Assembly: GCA_905210995.1 (NCBI GenBank)
Contig: CAJLZE010000052.1
Coordinates: 1 to 16,162 of the forward strand
Source: an uncultured Anaerotruncus sp.
GTDB taxonomy: Bacteria; Bacillota; Clostridia; Oscillospirales; CAG-272
Length of the DNA stretch: 16,162 nucleotides
Direction of reading: 5' to 3'
This document shows, piece by piece, positions 1 to 6,915 of this stretch; the stretch's first letter is position 1, and the number at the start of each line of letters is the position of its first letter. A program made the translations under genes and the position numbers. The notes beneath the pieces are model-generated. The model saw nothing but the letters and a program-made list of their open reading frames with translations. It did no database searches and had not been told where the DNA came from.

Positions 1-2
1 GG

Positions 3-30
3 AAGATCCCGCTGCGGCGGGATCTTTTTT
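3..30 (+). terminator. Intrinsic terminator, copy 1 of the duplicated module
   Basis: A perfect 10-base stem (AAGATCCCGC at 3-12 with GCGGGATCTT at 17-26) closes a TGCG loop and runs directly into a T tract to 30. It would end a plus-strand transcript entering from before the window. The same hairpin, slightly changed, recurs at 472-497. Confidence 0.75.
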
Positions 31-66
31 ACCACCTCATCCGCCGCGCTCGCGGCACCTTCCCAA
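31..66 (+). repeat. 36-base direct repeat, copy 1
   Basis: Positions 31-66 are identical to 498-533. Each copy follows a terminator-like hairpin, so the repeated module is hairpin, T run, then this segment. Within it, GCCGCG and CGCGGC form a short GC stem. A diverged copy in inverted orientation lies at 220-251. Confidence 0.85.
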
Positions 67-77
67 ACTTGGGAAGG
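58..77. repeat. Inverted repeat joining the module end to an opposite half
   Basis: CCTTCCCAA (58-66) pairs with TTGGGAAGG (69-77), leaving a two-base centre. The left arm is the end of the 36-base repeat. The right arm therefore looks like the mirrored end of another copy, as if two elements were joined tail to tail. The second direct copy (498-533) lacks the right arm. Confidence 0.7.
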
Positions 78-219
78 CTCTCAGACTCGTATCTTCCGCC
101 AATCACGGCGAAGGAAGCAAAACGGTTTTGTCTTTGATTCTGTCGGCTTACTGAAGTTTATCTCTCGCTTTACATCCGTTGACGGAACGTCGAATAACGA
201 TAGCATTCCCGTGTCCGGT

Positions 220-251
220 AAGGTGGCGCCGCGGGCGCCGGATGAGGAGGT
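220..251 (-). repeat. Diverged inverted copy of the 36-base repeat
   Basis: Read on the minus strand, this segment keeps the two ends of the 36-base repeat (ACC, a one-base difference, CTCATCC; and CACCTT at the far end) but carries a different GC-rich palindrome between them, built on GGCGCC rather than GCCGCG. Conserved ends around a variable hairpin suggest a family of elements rather than chance. Confidence 0.5.
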
Positions 252-272
252 CAACCTTCCGAAAACAAGCAG

Positions 273-312
273 GGGAGGGTGAGCTCGGGTGAAACCCGAG
301 GTCGCCCCTCCC
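273..312. repeat. Long imperfect hairpin
   Basis: GGGAGGG (273-279) pairs with CCCTCCC (306-312). Inside, CTCGGGT (284-290) pairs with ACCCGAG (294-300) around a GAA loop. A small internal loop separates the two stems. There is no T run, so it is not a standard terminator. Confidence 0.7.
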
Positions 313-338
313 GCTAAACGAGCACAGATTTCATTCAC

Positions 339-358
339 GGGAGGGGCAAGCCCCTCCC
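339..358. repeat. Perfect palindrome with AA centre
   Basis: GGGAGGGGC (339-347) and GCCCCTCCC (350-358) are exact inverse complements with two bases between them. Its GGGAGGG core also occurs in the hairpin at 273-312, so the two probably belong to one repeat family. Confidence 0.7.
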
Positions 359-388
359 CTACGGCAGTAGCCATGTAGTAGGTTTAAG

Positions 389-447
389 CTCCGAGTCTTG
401 CCAAGGCTCCCTCTTGAGGGAGCTGTCGCCGGAGGCGACTGAGGAAG
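389..447. repeat. Tandem double-hairpin repeat unit
   Basis: Two adjacent stem-loops: GCTCCCT (406-412) with AGGGAGC (417-423), and GTCGCC (425-430) with GGCGAC (434-439). I recall very similar units, a CTCCCT palindrome beside a GTCGCC-type palindrome followed by TGAGG, as widespread intergenic repeats in gut Clostridia; that is memory and was not searched. The left flank (CGAGTCT, 392-398) is echoed in reverse complement at 83-89. Confidence 0.6.
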
Positions 448-471
448 TAAAATTCATTAAAGTAAAAGGAA

Positions 472-497
472 GATCCCGCAGCGGCGGGATCCTTTTT
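472..497 (+). terminator. Intrinsic terminator, copy 2 of the duplicated module
   Basis: GATCCCGC (472-479) pairs with GCGGGATC (484-491) around an AGCG loop, followed by C and five Ts. Compared with copy 1 the loop differs by one base and the outer stem has an A/C mismatch. No plus-strand gene lies upstream inside the window, so it probably travels with the repeat rather than serving a gene. Confidence 0.6.
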
Positions 498-533
498 ACC
501 ACCTCATCCGCCGCGCTCGCGGCACCTTCCCAA
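498..533 (+). repeat. 36-base direct repeat, copy 2
   Basis: Identical over 36 bases to 31-66 and likewise placed just after a terminator hairpin. After 533 the sequence diverges from copy 1, which continues into a mirrored arm. Confidence 0.85.
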
Positions 534-542
534 TAAGTGTAT

Positions 543-578
543 AACAAAACCGGGCTGTCACGCACCGCGTGACAGCCC
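543..578 (-). terminator. Terminator of the beta-CASP nuclease gene
   Basis: A perfect 12-base stem (GGGCTGTCACGC at 552-563 with its complement at 567-578) and a three-base loop. On the minus strand it lies 24 bases beyond the nuclease stop codon and is followed by a T-rich run (GG, TTTT, G, TT). On the plus strand it is followed by ATTTT, so it may also block read-through from the repeat island. Confidence 0.8.
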
Positions 579-601
579 ATTTTCGGTCTTGCCACCGGGC
601 T

Positions 602-2233
602 TCAGTCTTTGCCTTTATTCCCTATTTCCTTTTCCTGCTTGTCGCAAAGGGCGTTTATGCGGTTGGTGAGCGCTGCGAGATCGCGGCTCTTGCAGCCGCG
701 GCTGCGCTCGATGATGCCCATCAGCCTCATGCCCGCGGCATAAAGCCGCGACCACACCGCATTCGTGCCGCGCTTTCGCTCTGCCGAGGTGCGGTCTGTT
801 TTTTTACGGCTGCCGACCGCTGTCGGCGCGTATGTAAGCAGATCGAACGAATCTCCGCTGTAAGGCGCCGTGGCTTTGATGCCGAGCGTTTCGGTCACCG
901 ATGCGGCAAAGCTGTCGCACACTCCGTCGGCGCCGTGATTGACGAACACCGCCGAGGGCTGCCCGTTCATAGACCGCAGCCATTCGATAAGCATATTCTT
1001 ATCGGCGTGACCGGAGGTCCCCTCGAGCGCCTCGATATGCGCCGAGACCTTTATCTCCTCGCCGAACAGGCTGACATACCGCGCGCCGTCAAGCAGCTTG
1101 CGTCCGAGCGTGCCCGCGACCTGATACCCCACAAAAAGCACCGTCGATTCGGGACGCCAGAGGTTATATTTGAGGTGGTGACGTATCCTGCCCGCCTCGC
1201 ACATTCCCGACGCCGATATTATCACCTTCGGCGTTTTATCGTAGTTTATCTGCTTTGATTCGTCGCCCGTAACGGCAAGATGCAGCCCCTCAAAGCCTAT
1301 CGGGTTTATCCCGCGGTCGATGAGCGCGTTCGTTTCGGCGTCAAAATACGCGCTGAGAGTTCCCTTATATATATTGGTAGCTTCTATCGCGAGCGGGCTG
1401 TCGAGCCAAACGGGGAAATCGGTCTTTGTCAGTCCCTTTTCTTTTATGCGGCGTATGGTGTAAAGCAGCTCCTGCGTCCTGCCGACCGCAAAGGACGGAA
1501 TGACCACATTCCCGCCGCGCTCGAGCGTTTCGTCGATAACGGCTGCAAGCGGCTCTTCCCATTCGCCGGGCTTCCCATCTCTCACACGGTCGCCGTAGGT
1601 GGATTCGATTATCACCGCATCGGCGCCTTCCGGCACGACAGGATCGCACAAAAGCGGTCTTGAGGGCGTTCCTATATCGCCCGAAAAAACGACGGTGCGC
1701 TCCTCGCCGTTCTCGTTCAGCGTGAATCTTATGCTTGCCGAGCCGAGCAGATGCCCCGCGTCGTAAAATACCGCGCGGATGCCGGGCGCGGGCTCGACCG
1801 CTCCGCTCTCGCCGTAGTCGGTCACCGAAAAGCGGCTCATGAGCGCGTTAACGTCGTCAACGGTGTACATCGGAGTGTACCCGTCCTCGCCCGAGCGTTT
1901 GGCGCGGCGGTTCTTCCACACAGCCTCCGACTGCTGGATGTTAGCCGAATCGGCGAGCATGATGGCGGCAAGGTCGCGTGTGGCGCGCGTCGAATACACC
2001 GTACCGCAGAATCCGTTTTTTACGAGCAGCGGCAGCTTGCCCGAATGGTCTATATGCGCATGTGTGAGAAAAACAAGATCGATATCGGCGGGCGGACAGG
2101 GCAGCTCGCTGTTTTCGTATATATCGGGACCCTGCTCCATTCCGCAGTCAACAAGTATTTTTCTGCCGCAGGCTTCAAGCAAGGTGCAGGAGCCGGTCAC
2201 CTCGTGTGCCGCTCCGAGAAAGTTTATTTTCAT
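602..2233 (-). CDS. MBL-fold beta-CASP RNA-processing nuclease
   Basis: A 543-residue cytoplasmic metallo-hydrolase of the metallo-beta-lactamase superfamily with a beta-CASP domain and an RNA-specificity (RMMBL) motif, the group that includes CPSF73-like and bacterial RNA nucleases. Visible zinc and catalytic motifs are HAHIDH (58-63), GHLLGS (H161), SGDIG (D186), the ESTYGDR motif A (E210), SASGMCEAGRIRHH (motif B, 340-353), SGHAD (motif C, H409) and VNHG (H433). All key residues are present, so activity on RNA (endo- or exonucleolytic) is expected; the exact substrate is not evident. After about residue 470 there is a basic linker and a helical tail with NALCDKQ, which I recall as common in clostridial homologues. 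The start is set by GGGAGG just upstream. The gene stands alone, divergent from the methyltransferase, with its own terminator. Confidence 0.9.
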   Translation of the reverse strand: MKINFLGAAHEVTGSCTLLEACGRKILVDCGMEQGPDIYENSELPCPPADIDLVFLTHAHIDHSGKLPLLVKNGFCGTVYSTRATRDLAAIMLADSANIQQSEAVWKNRRAKRSGEDGYTPMYTVDDVNALMSRFSVTDYGESGAVEPAPGIRAVFYDAGHLLGSASIRFTLNENGEERTVVFSGDIGTPSRPLLCDPVVPEGADAVIIESTYGDRVRDGKPGEWEEPLAAVIDETLERGGNVVIPSFAVGRTQELLYTIRRIKEKGLTKTDFPVWLDSPLAIEATNIYKGTLSAYFDAETNALIDRGINPIGFEGLHLAVTGDESKQINYDKTPKVIISASGMCEAGRIRHHLKYNLWRPESTVLFVGYQVAGTLGRKLLDGARYVSLFGEEIKVSAHIEALEGTSGHADKNMLIEWLRSMNGQPSAVFVNHGADGVCDSFAASVTETLGIKATAPYSGDSFDLLTYAPTAVGSRKKTDRTSAERKRGTNAVWSRLYAAGMRLMGIIERSRGCKSRDLAALTNRINALCDKQEKEIGNKGKD

Positions 2234-2263
2234 ATGTTGCCTCCCTGTGTTTTCGGTAATTCT

Positions 2264-2292
2264 ATTATAATCCGCATTTTTTACGAAAAAAA
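2264..2292 (-). promoter_or_regulatory. Possible promoter of the nuclease gene
   Basis: On the minus strand a perfect TATAAT (2264-2269) places the transcript start about 24 bases before the ATG at 2233. At 17 bases' spacing the -35 position is only a T run (2287-2292), so the call rests on the -10 box and its position. Confidence 0.45.
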
Positions 2293-2348
2293 CAGCGCCG
2301 GGGGACTGCTTTATGAATTTTTGGCACCCGAGAATTTACCCGGAAATA

Positions 2349-2377
2349 TTGCATTTTCCGCCGCGGCGTGATAAAAT
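2349..2377 (+). promoter_or_regulatory. Promoter of the methyltransferase-GH2-A unit
   Basis: TTGCAT (2349-2354), 17 bases, then TAAAAT (2372-2377) with an extended -10 TGA immediately before it. The expected start, near 2384, gives a leader of about 26 bases that includes GGAG at 2397-2400. The style resembles the promoters at 10684 and 13788. Confidence 0.6.
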
Positions 2378-2409
2378 AAGACGGCAATGATAAAACGGAG
2401 AGCTGACAG

Positions 2410-3630
2410 ATGAAAGCGGAAAGAAATTTTGCAAAAGTGACCGTTACCGACAAGGGCGCGCGGTGGCTCGGCGGGGGACACCCCTGGCTTTACGAAAGCG
2501 ACATAGCGCACACCGATCCCGACGCCCCAAACGGCGGGCTTGTCGATGTGGTGTCTGGCAAGGAAAAATATATAGGCACCGGGTTCCTCAGCGAGGCAAG
2601 CAAGATCAGGGTCAGACTGATCTCGCGCAATGCCAACGACCGCTTTGACGCCGACTTCTGGCGCCGCCGCGCCGAATACGCATGGAACTACCGCCTGCGC
2701 GTGATGGGCGACGGCATATGCGCCTGCCGCGTGATATTCGGCGAATCCGACGGCTTTCCGGGACTGACCGTTGACCGCTTCGGCGACATTCTCGTGTCGC
2801 AGATAACGTCATACGGCATGGAAATGATAAAGGACACGGTATACCGCGTGCTCACCGAGGTCATTCGCGCCTCGGGCGAGACGGTAAACGGGATTTTCGA
2901 ACGCAACGACCTTGCTCTGCGCACGCGCGAGGGGCTTGAAGAGGGCAAGGGATGGTATCGCGCCGAATGGCTGCCCGAGCCGGGCGGAACGTCGACGGTG
3001 ATAACCGAAAACGGGATAAAATACTTCGTCGATTTTGAGAACGGCCAAAAGACAGGCTTCTTTCTCGACCAGAAGTTCAACCGACTTGCCGTGGCGCGGC
3101 TCTCTCACGGGCTCCGTGTGCTCGACTGCTGCACGCATACCGGCTCGTTCGCGCTGAACGCCGCGCGCGGCGGGGCAGCGGCGGTCACGGCAGTGGATAT
3201 TTCGGAGGATGCGCTCTCCGTTGCGAGAAAAAACGCCGCCATGAACGGGCTTGACGGGATCATCGACTTCCGCGCCGCCGACATATTCGACTTTCTGCCC
3301 ACCGTAACGCGCGGCGAATACGACATGGTGATCCTCGACCCGCCCGCATTCACAAAATCCCGCAGGACGGTGGATAACGCGTTTCGCGGCTACCGCGAGA
3401 TAAACACCCGCGCAATGAGAGCGCTGCCGCGCGGAGGATATTTTGCGACCTGCTCCTGCTCTCATTTTATGCCGAACCCGCTCTTTGTTACAATGCTCGG
3501 CGAAGCGGCGCGAGACGCCGACGTCGGGCTGCGCCAGATAGAAGTGCGACAGCAGGCGTGCGACCACCCAATACTCTGGAACGTGCCGGAGACCGATTAT
3601 CTGAAATTCTATATTTTTCAGGTCGTGTGA
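2410..3630 (+). CDS. Class I SAM-dependent rRNA methyltransferase, RlmI/YwbD type
   Basis: A 406-residue protein with the length and layout of the RlmI family: an N-terminal PUA-like RNA-binding domain (about 1-75), a linking domain with FGESDGFPGLTVDR (110-123), then a Rossmann-fold methyltransferase (about 205-406). Motif I is VLDCCTHTGSFAL (237-249), the acidic residue ending strand 2 is AVDIS (261-265), motif IV is LDPPAF (309-314) and the Cys motif is TCSCSHF (347-353). E. coli RlmI makes m5C1962 in 23S rRNA; the LDPPAF and CSCS motifs fit a cytosine-5 enzyme, but the target base here is inferred. The second Cys in motif I (LDCC) is a small departure from the usual LDxF. The start has GGAG nine bases upstream. 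GH2-A begins 39 bases later with no terminator between, so the two are probably co-transcribed. Confidence 0.88.
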   Translation: MKAERNFAKVTVTDKGARWLGGGHPWLYESDIAHTDPDAPNGGLVDVVSGKEKYIGTGFLSEASKIRVRLISRNANDRFDADFWRRRAEYAWNYRLRVMGDGICACRVIFGESDGFPGLTVDRFGDILVSQITSYGMEMIKDTVYRVLTEVIRASGETVNGIFERNDLALRTREGLEEGKGWYRAEWLPEPGGTSTVITENGIKYFVDFENGQKTGFFLDQKFNRLAVARLSHGLRVLDCCTHTGSFALNAARGGAAAVTAVDISEDALSVARKNAAMNGLDGIIDFRAADIFDFLPTVTRGEYDMVILDPPAFTKSRRTVDNAFRGYREINTRAMRALPRGGYFATCSCSHFMPNPLFVTMLGEAARDADVGLRQIEVRQQACDHPILWNVPETDYLKFYIFQVV

Positions 3631-3669
3631 ATCCATCGACCGCATATACCCCGAAAAGGAGAAAACAAA

Positions 3670-5427
3670 ATGATACCGAGAAACGAATACCCCCGTCCGC
3701 AGCTTGTAAGAGACAACTGGCTCTGCCTCAACGGCGAATGGCAGTTTGAGATCGACAACTCGAAAAGCGGAGCCGAAAGAGGACTTTACGAAAAGGACAG
3801 AACGCTTGAGGGCAGGATAACCGTTCCCTTCTGCCCCGAGAGCAGGCTCTCCGGCGTAGGGCACCGCGATTTTATGGCGTGCGTATGGTACAAGCGCACG
3901 CTCGAGATACCCGACGAATGGAAGGGCAAGAGGATACTCCTGCACTTCGGCGCCGTCGATTATCACGCGACCGTGTATATAAACGGCAAGCGTGCGTGCG
4001 AGCACCGCGGCGGATACACCCCCTTCTGCACCGATATCACCGACCTTCTCACCGGTGAGGGCGACACCGTGACGCTCTCGGCATCCGACGACCTCCGCTC
4101 TCACCTTCAGCCCGCCGGCAAGCAAAGCTCGCGCTATGAGTCCTACGGATGCTTTTATACAAGAACAACCGGTATATGGCAGACCGTGTGGCTTGAGGCG
4201 GTAGACGCAAGATGCTATATAAAGGAGCTTAAGCTCACCCCCGATACCGCGACCGACTCCGTTACCGTCGGCTGCGTGCTTGAGGGCGACTTCCGCGGCA
4301 CCGACCTTTCGGCGCGCGTGCTGTTTGACGGCAGAGAAGTCGGCAGTGCCAAAGCCGTTAACATCGGCGCCCGCACCGTTGACTTTGCCGTGAGCCTCTC
4401 CGAACGCCATCTCTGGGATGTCGGCCAGGGCAACCTCTACGATATCGTATTCGACCTCTCGCGCGGCGGCGAGGTGCTCGACCATGTGGGCAGCTATTTC
4501 GGGCTGAGATGCGTCTCGCTCGACGGCGGAAAATTCACCCTCAACGGCAGAGTCGTGTTCGGCAGATGGGTTCTCGACCAGGGCTTTTATCCCGACGGCG
4601 TTTACACCGCACCGACCGATGACGATCTGCGCAGCGATATCGTAAACTCGATGCGCCTCGGCTTCAACGGCGCGCGCCTGCACGAAAAGGTGTTTGAGCC
4701 GCGCTTCCTCTACTGGGCGGACAGACTCGGCTACCTCTGCTGGGGCGAGCAGGGCAACTGGGGCTTTGACGTAAGCTCTGCCGGCAACATTCAGTACTTC
4801 CTCCCCGAGTGGCTCGAGGCTGTCGCGCGCGACTACAGCCACCCGTCGATAATCGGCTGGTGCCCCTTCAATGAGACATGGGACCGCGACGGAAGACCGC
4901 AGGACAACAGCGTGCTCTCGACCGTTTACCGCGTGACAAAAGCGCTCGACCCCACGCGCCCCGTCATAGACACGAGCGGAAACTACCACGTTGAGACCGA
5001 TATATTCGACGTACACGACTACGAGCAGAACCCCGAGCTTTTCCGCAGCTATTACGAAAAGATATCCGATGGGATCGTAAACGACCAGATACAGCGCAAC
5101 CCCAAACGCCGCGACAGACAGAAATACGACGGCAAGCTGCCCGTTTTCGTCAGCGAATACGGCGGCATAGCATGGATACCCGAGGGCGAGTCGGGCTGGG
5201 GCTACGGCAAGGGACCCAAGACCGAAGAGGAATTCATCGAGCGCTACCGCGGGCTGACCGACGCGCTGCTTGACAACGAATACATCCTCGGCTTCTGCTA
5301 CACCCAGCTTTATGACGTAGAGCAGGAGCAGAACGGACTTATGACATACGGGAGAAAGTTCAAATTCGACCCGGATATCATAAAGAAGATAAACGAACGC
5401 ACGGCTGCGGTCGAAAAAGCAAACTGA
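3670..5427 (+). CDS. Glycoside hydrolase family 2 enzyme (GH2-A)
   Basis: A 585-residue retaining glycosidase with the three-domain GH2 core: sugar-binding jelly roll (about 5-180, with NGEWQF and the VPF-PES motif), an immunoglobulin-like sandwich (about 185-275) and a C-terminal TIM barrel (about 285-575). The catalytic acid/base is E402 in PFNETWD and the nucleophile E496 in VSEYGG. No signal peptide is visible, so it should act in the cytoplasm on an imported glycoside. It is much shorter than LacZ-type galactosidases and lacks the C-terminal domains. The barrel ends with DVEQEQNGLMTYGRK rather than the N-x-K patch of beta-glucuronidases, so the substrate stays open (galactoside, arabinoside or another small glycoside). 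AGGAG at 3657-3661 sets the start. GH2-B at 12047 is a paralogue. A strong terminator follows. Confidence 0.88.
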   Translation: MIPRNEYPRPQLVRDNWLCLNGEWQFEIDNSKSGAERGLYEKDRTLEGRITVPFCPESRLSGVGHRDFMACVWYKRTLEIPDEWKGKRILLHFGAVDYHATVYINGKRACEHRGGYTPFCTDITDLLTGEGDTVTLSASDDLRSHLQPAGKQSSRYESYGCFYTRTTGIWQTVWLEAVDARCYIKELKLTPDTATDSVTVGCVLEGDFRGTDLSARVLFDGREVGSAKAVNIGARTVDFAVSLSERHLWDVGQGNLYDIVFDLSRGGEVLDHVGSYFGLRCVSLDGGKFTLNGRVVFGRWVLDQGFYPDGVYTAPTDDDLRSDIVNSMRLGFNGARLHEKVFEPRFLYWADRLGYLCWGEQGNWGFDVSSAGNIQYFLPEWLEAVARDYSHPSIIGWCPFNETWDRDGRPQDNSVLSTVYRVTKALDPTRPVIDTSGNYHVETDIFDVHDYEQNPELFRSYYEKISDGIVNDQIQRNPKRRDRQKYDGKLPVFVSEYGGIAWIPEGESGWGYGKGPKTEEEFIERYRGLTDALLDNEYILGFCYTQLYDVEQEQNGLMTYGRKFKFDPDIIKKINERTAAVEKAN

Positions 5428-5446
5428 ATATGAACAAATAATACCA

Positions 5447-5512
5447 CGGCGGGATCGTTTGAAGCTGCTTTTTTGTGGAAAAAGCAGAAAATGCCCCCGC
5501 CGCCCTTTTTTT
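5447..5512 (+). terminator. Two-part intrinsic terminator after GH2-A
   Basis: The outer stem is CGGCGGG (5447-5453) with CCCGCCG (5496-5502). Inside it CTGCTTTTT (5465-5473) pairs with AAAAAGCAG (5479-5487). CCC and seven Ts follow (5503-5512). It separates the methyltransferase-GH2-A unit from the liv promoter 14 bases further on. Confidence 0.85.
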
Positions 5513-5525
5513 ATTCATTTTTGGG

Positions 5526-5554
5526 TTGACAAAACGCCGTTTTGAGGGTATAAT
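5526..5554 (+). promoter_or_regulatory. Perfect sigma-A promoter of the liv operon
   Basis: TTGACA (5526-5531), exactly 17 bases, TATAAT (5549-5554): both hexamers match consensus in full. The expected start, near 5561, leaves a leader of about 85 bases before livK. It is the strongest-looking promoter in the window, which suits a highly expressed binding protein. Confidence 0.9.
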
Positions 5555-5560
5555 CATGAA

Positions 5561-5645
5561 AAAATGAAAGTCAGATATCAAAATGTTGCATATCAGCTGC
5601 AATATGCGCGTGAAAAGCTGATCTTTCGATCGGAGGAATGAAACA
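5561..5645 (+). promoter_or_regulatory. Structured livK leader with alternative hairpins
   Basis: GCATAT (5588-5593) can pair with ATATGC (5602-5607). Overlapping it, ATCAGCT (5592-5598) can pair instead with AGCTGAT (5616-5622). Two GATC blocks (5620-5623 and 5628-5631) form a weak third stem next to the ribosome site GGAGGA (5632-5637). The first and second pairings exclude one another. A 25-codon frame (5564-5641) fills the leader and stops four bases before livK. No T-run terminator is present, so any control would act on translation or RNA stability. Function is not shown. Confidence 0.35.
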
Positions 5646-6812
5646 ATGAAAAAAATTCTTGCATTTGTGCTTGTCACAGTAATGCTTGCGGCGTGCCTTG
5701 TTGCCTGCGGCGACGGCAAGGGCGGCGATAAAGTTCTCAAAATAGGCATATTCGAGCCTGCCTCCGGCGCCAACGGCGCGGGCGGCAAACAGGAATCCCT
5801 CGGCATCAAATACGCAAACAGCGTACAGCCGACGGTAGAGATCGACGGTGAGACCTACAAGGTCGAACTCGTTGAGGTAGATAACCAGTCGGCAGACGAC
5901 AAGGCGAGCACCGCCGCGTCCGAGCTTGTAAACAAGGGCGTGTCTGTGGTCCTCGGCTCATACGGTTCGTCGGTATCCATTGCCGCGTCTCCCGTTTTCA
6001 AGGAAGCCGGCATCCCCGCCATCGGCATCACCTGCACCAATACTCAGGTCACCGAGGGCAACAGGCACTACTTCCGCATCTGCTTCCTCGATCCCTTCCA
6101 GGGCGCGGTGCTTGCCAACTACGCATGGGATCAGGGCATCCGCACCGCCTACACCCTTGCCGAGCTCGGCAACGCATACGACCTCGGTCTTGCCAGCAGC
6201 TTCAAGACCGCGTTCGAAAAACTGGGCGGCAAGGTCATAGCCGACAACTTCCCCGCGAACCAGGCAGACTTTACCTCTTACATAACCAACGCAAAGTCAA
6301 GCGGTGCCGAGGCTATCTTCTCACCGACTTCCATCTCCTACGCGCAGCTCATCATTGAGGCTGTTGCGACCCAGAACGCGGGCATACCGATCTACGCCGG
6401 CGACACATGGGACAGCAACGTCATTCTCGACGCTGCCAAGGGCAAGGACGTTACCATCAACATCACCACCTTCTATCAGGAGGGCGGCAACAAGGAGTTT
6501 GACGACGGCTTCAAGAAATGGCTGAACGCCGACGCCGCCAACCTCACCAACAACGGCGGCAACGACATCGTATCCGCAGTCTCGGCGATGGGATATGACG
6601 CGTATTTCGTAGCTCTCGAAGCAGCCAAAAAGGCAAAATCGACAGAACCCGCCAAGATCATGGAGGCACTCTGGGGCGTTGAGTACAAGGGCGTGACCGG
6701 CGACATCAAGTTCGACGGCACGAACGGCGACGCCGACCGCAAGGTCGCCTATATCAAGGCTGCCGACACAAAGACCGGTCAGTGGGTCTTTGTGAAGGAG
6801 CAGGGCGTCTGA
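5646..6812 (+). CDS. livK: ABC transporter substrate-binding lipoprotein, branched-chain amino acid type
   Basis: A 388-residue extracellular receptor of the periplasmic-binding-protein type I (Leu/Ile/Val-binding, Peripla_BP_6) family. The N-terminus is a lipoprotein signal: lysines at 2-3, a hydrophobic stretch, and lipobox LVAC with Cys21 as the lipid-anchored residue. The mature protein starts with KIGIFEPASG and has the ligand-binding GSYGSS and ITCTNT segments typical of receptors that grip the amino and carboxyl groups of an amino acid. The hinge and second lobe include YAGDTWDSN. Ligand specificity cannot be read off: this family also binds other amino acids and amides, so LivK is a family label. 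The start is fixed by GGAGGA (5632-5637) eight bases upstream. It is the first gene of a livKHMGF operon, separated from livH by 190 bases with two hairpins, which probably allows more receptor than permease to be made. Confidence 0.9.
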   Translation: MKKILAFVLVTVMLAACLVACGDGKGGDKVLKIGIFEPASGANGAGGKQESLGIKYANSVQPTVEIDGETYKVELVEVDNQSADDKASTAASELVNKGVSVVLGSYGSSVSIAASPVFKEAGIPAIGITCTNTQVTEGNRHYFRICFLDPFQGAVLANYAWDQGIRTAYTLAELGNAYDLGLASSFKTAFEKLGGKVIADNFPANQADFTSYITNAKSSGAEAIFSPTSISYAQLIIEAVATQNAGIPIYAGDTWDSNVILDAAKGKDVTINITTFYQEGGNKEFDDGFKKWLNADAANLTNNGGNDIVSAVSAMGYDAYFVALEAAKKAKSTEPAKIMEALWGVEYKGVTGDIKFDGTNGDADRKVAYIKAADTKTGQWVFVKEQGV

Positions 6813-6844
6813 TCCCGGACACTTCCCGATAGAAAATGTCTGCT

Positions 6845-6876
6845 GCCAAAGGTCATGCTCCGCAATGGCCTTTGGC
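6845..6876 (+). promoter_or_regulatory. Strong hairpin between livK and livH
   Basis: GCCAAAGGTCAT (6845-6856) pairs with ATGGCCTTTGGC (6865-6876), twelve pairs including one wobble, with an eight-base loop. Only four Ts follow (6885-6888), eight bases after the stem, so it looks like a partial terminator or 3'-end stabiliser for the livK part of the message. Confidence 0.6.
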
Positions 6877-6891
6877 ACGGACTGTTTTATG

Positions 6892-6915
6892 CGGATGCGC
6901 CCCGAGGTGCGTCCG
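6892..6915 (+). promoter_or_regulatory. Second hairpin in the livK-livH gap
   Basis: CGGATGCGCC (6892-6901) pairs with GGTGCGTCCG (6906-6915), ten pairs with two wobbles, around a CCGA loop. No T run follows. The remaining 87 bases before livH show no clear structure; TATACT at 6969-6974 lacks a convincing -35. Confidence 0.55.

Larger units (their letters stand above)
1..601. other. Non-coding island of hairpins and repeats
   Basis: No convincing gene lies here. The stretch contains at least six strong stem-loops (3-26, 58-77, 273-312, 339-358, 406-439, 472-491), a duplicated module, a diverged inverted copy of that module, and at its right end the terminator of the minus-strand nuclease gene. 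Open frames on the minus strand (81-374 and 359-595) run straight through the palindromes and lack a good ribosome site, so I treat them as spurious. Positions 90-215 show nothing I can name. The island may be a cluster of REP- or MITE-like elements that piled up downstream of converging genes; that is inference. Confidence 0.75.

Noticed and set aside
1..533. CRISPR array
   Set aside because: Only two exact repeat copies, about 430 bases apart, with no regular spacers and no cas genes nearby.
81..595. Two minus-strand small frames in the repeat island
   Set aside because: They are translations of palindromic repeats, with no ribosome site and no protein-like pattern. Similar spurious proteins are common where such repeats occur.
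2809..5016. A 735-codon open frame on the minus strand opposite the methyltransferase and GH2-A
   Set aside because: It is the antisense of two well-supported genes, has no recognisable domain and is rich in Val, Ala, Arg and His as GC-rich shadows are. The plus-strand genes rarely use TTA, CTA or TCA, which leaves the opposite frame open.
3670..5427. Beta-glucuronidase identity for GH2-A (and GH2-B)
   Set aside because: The glucuronate-binding N-x-K patch expected after the nucleophile is not visible in either protein; the region reads NGL-(M/L)-(T/S)-Y instead.
5561..5645. Classic leucine or isoleucine leader-peptide attenuator
   Set aside because: The leader frame has no run of branched-chain codons, and no terminator hairpin with a T run precedes livK.
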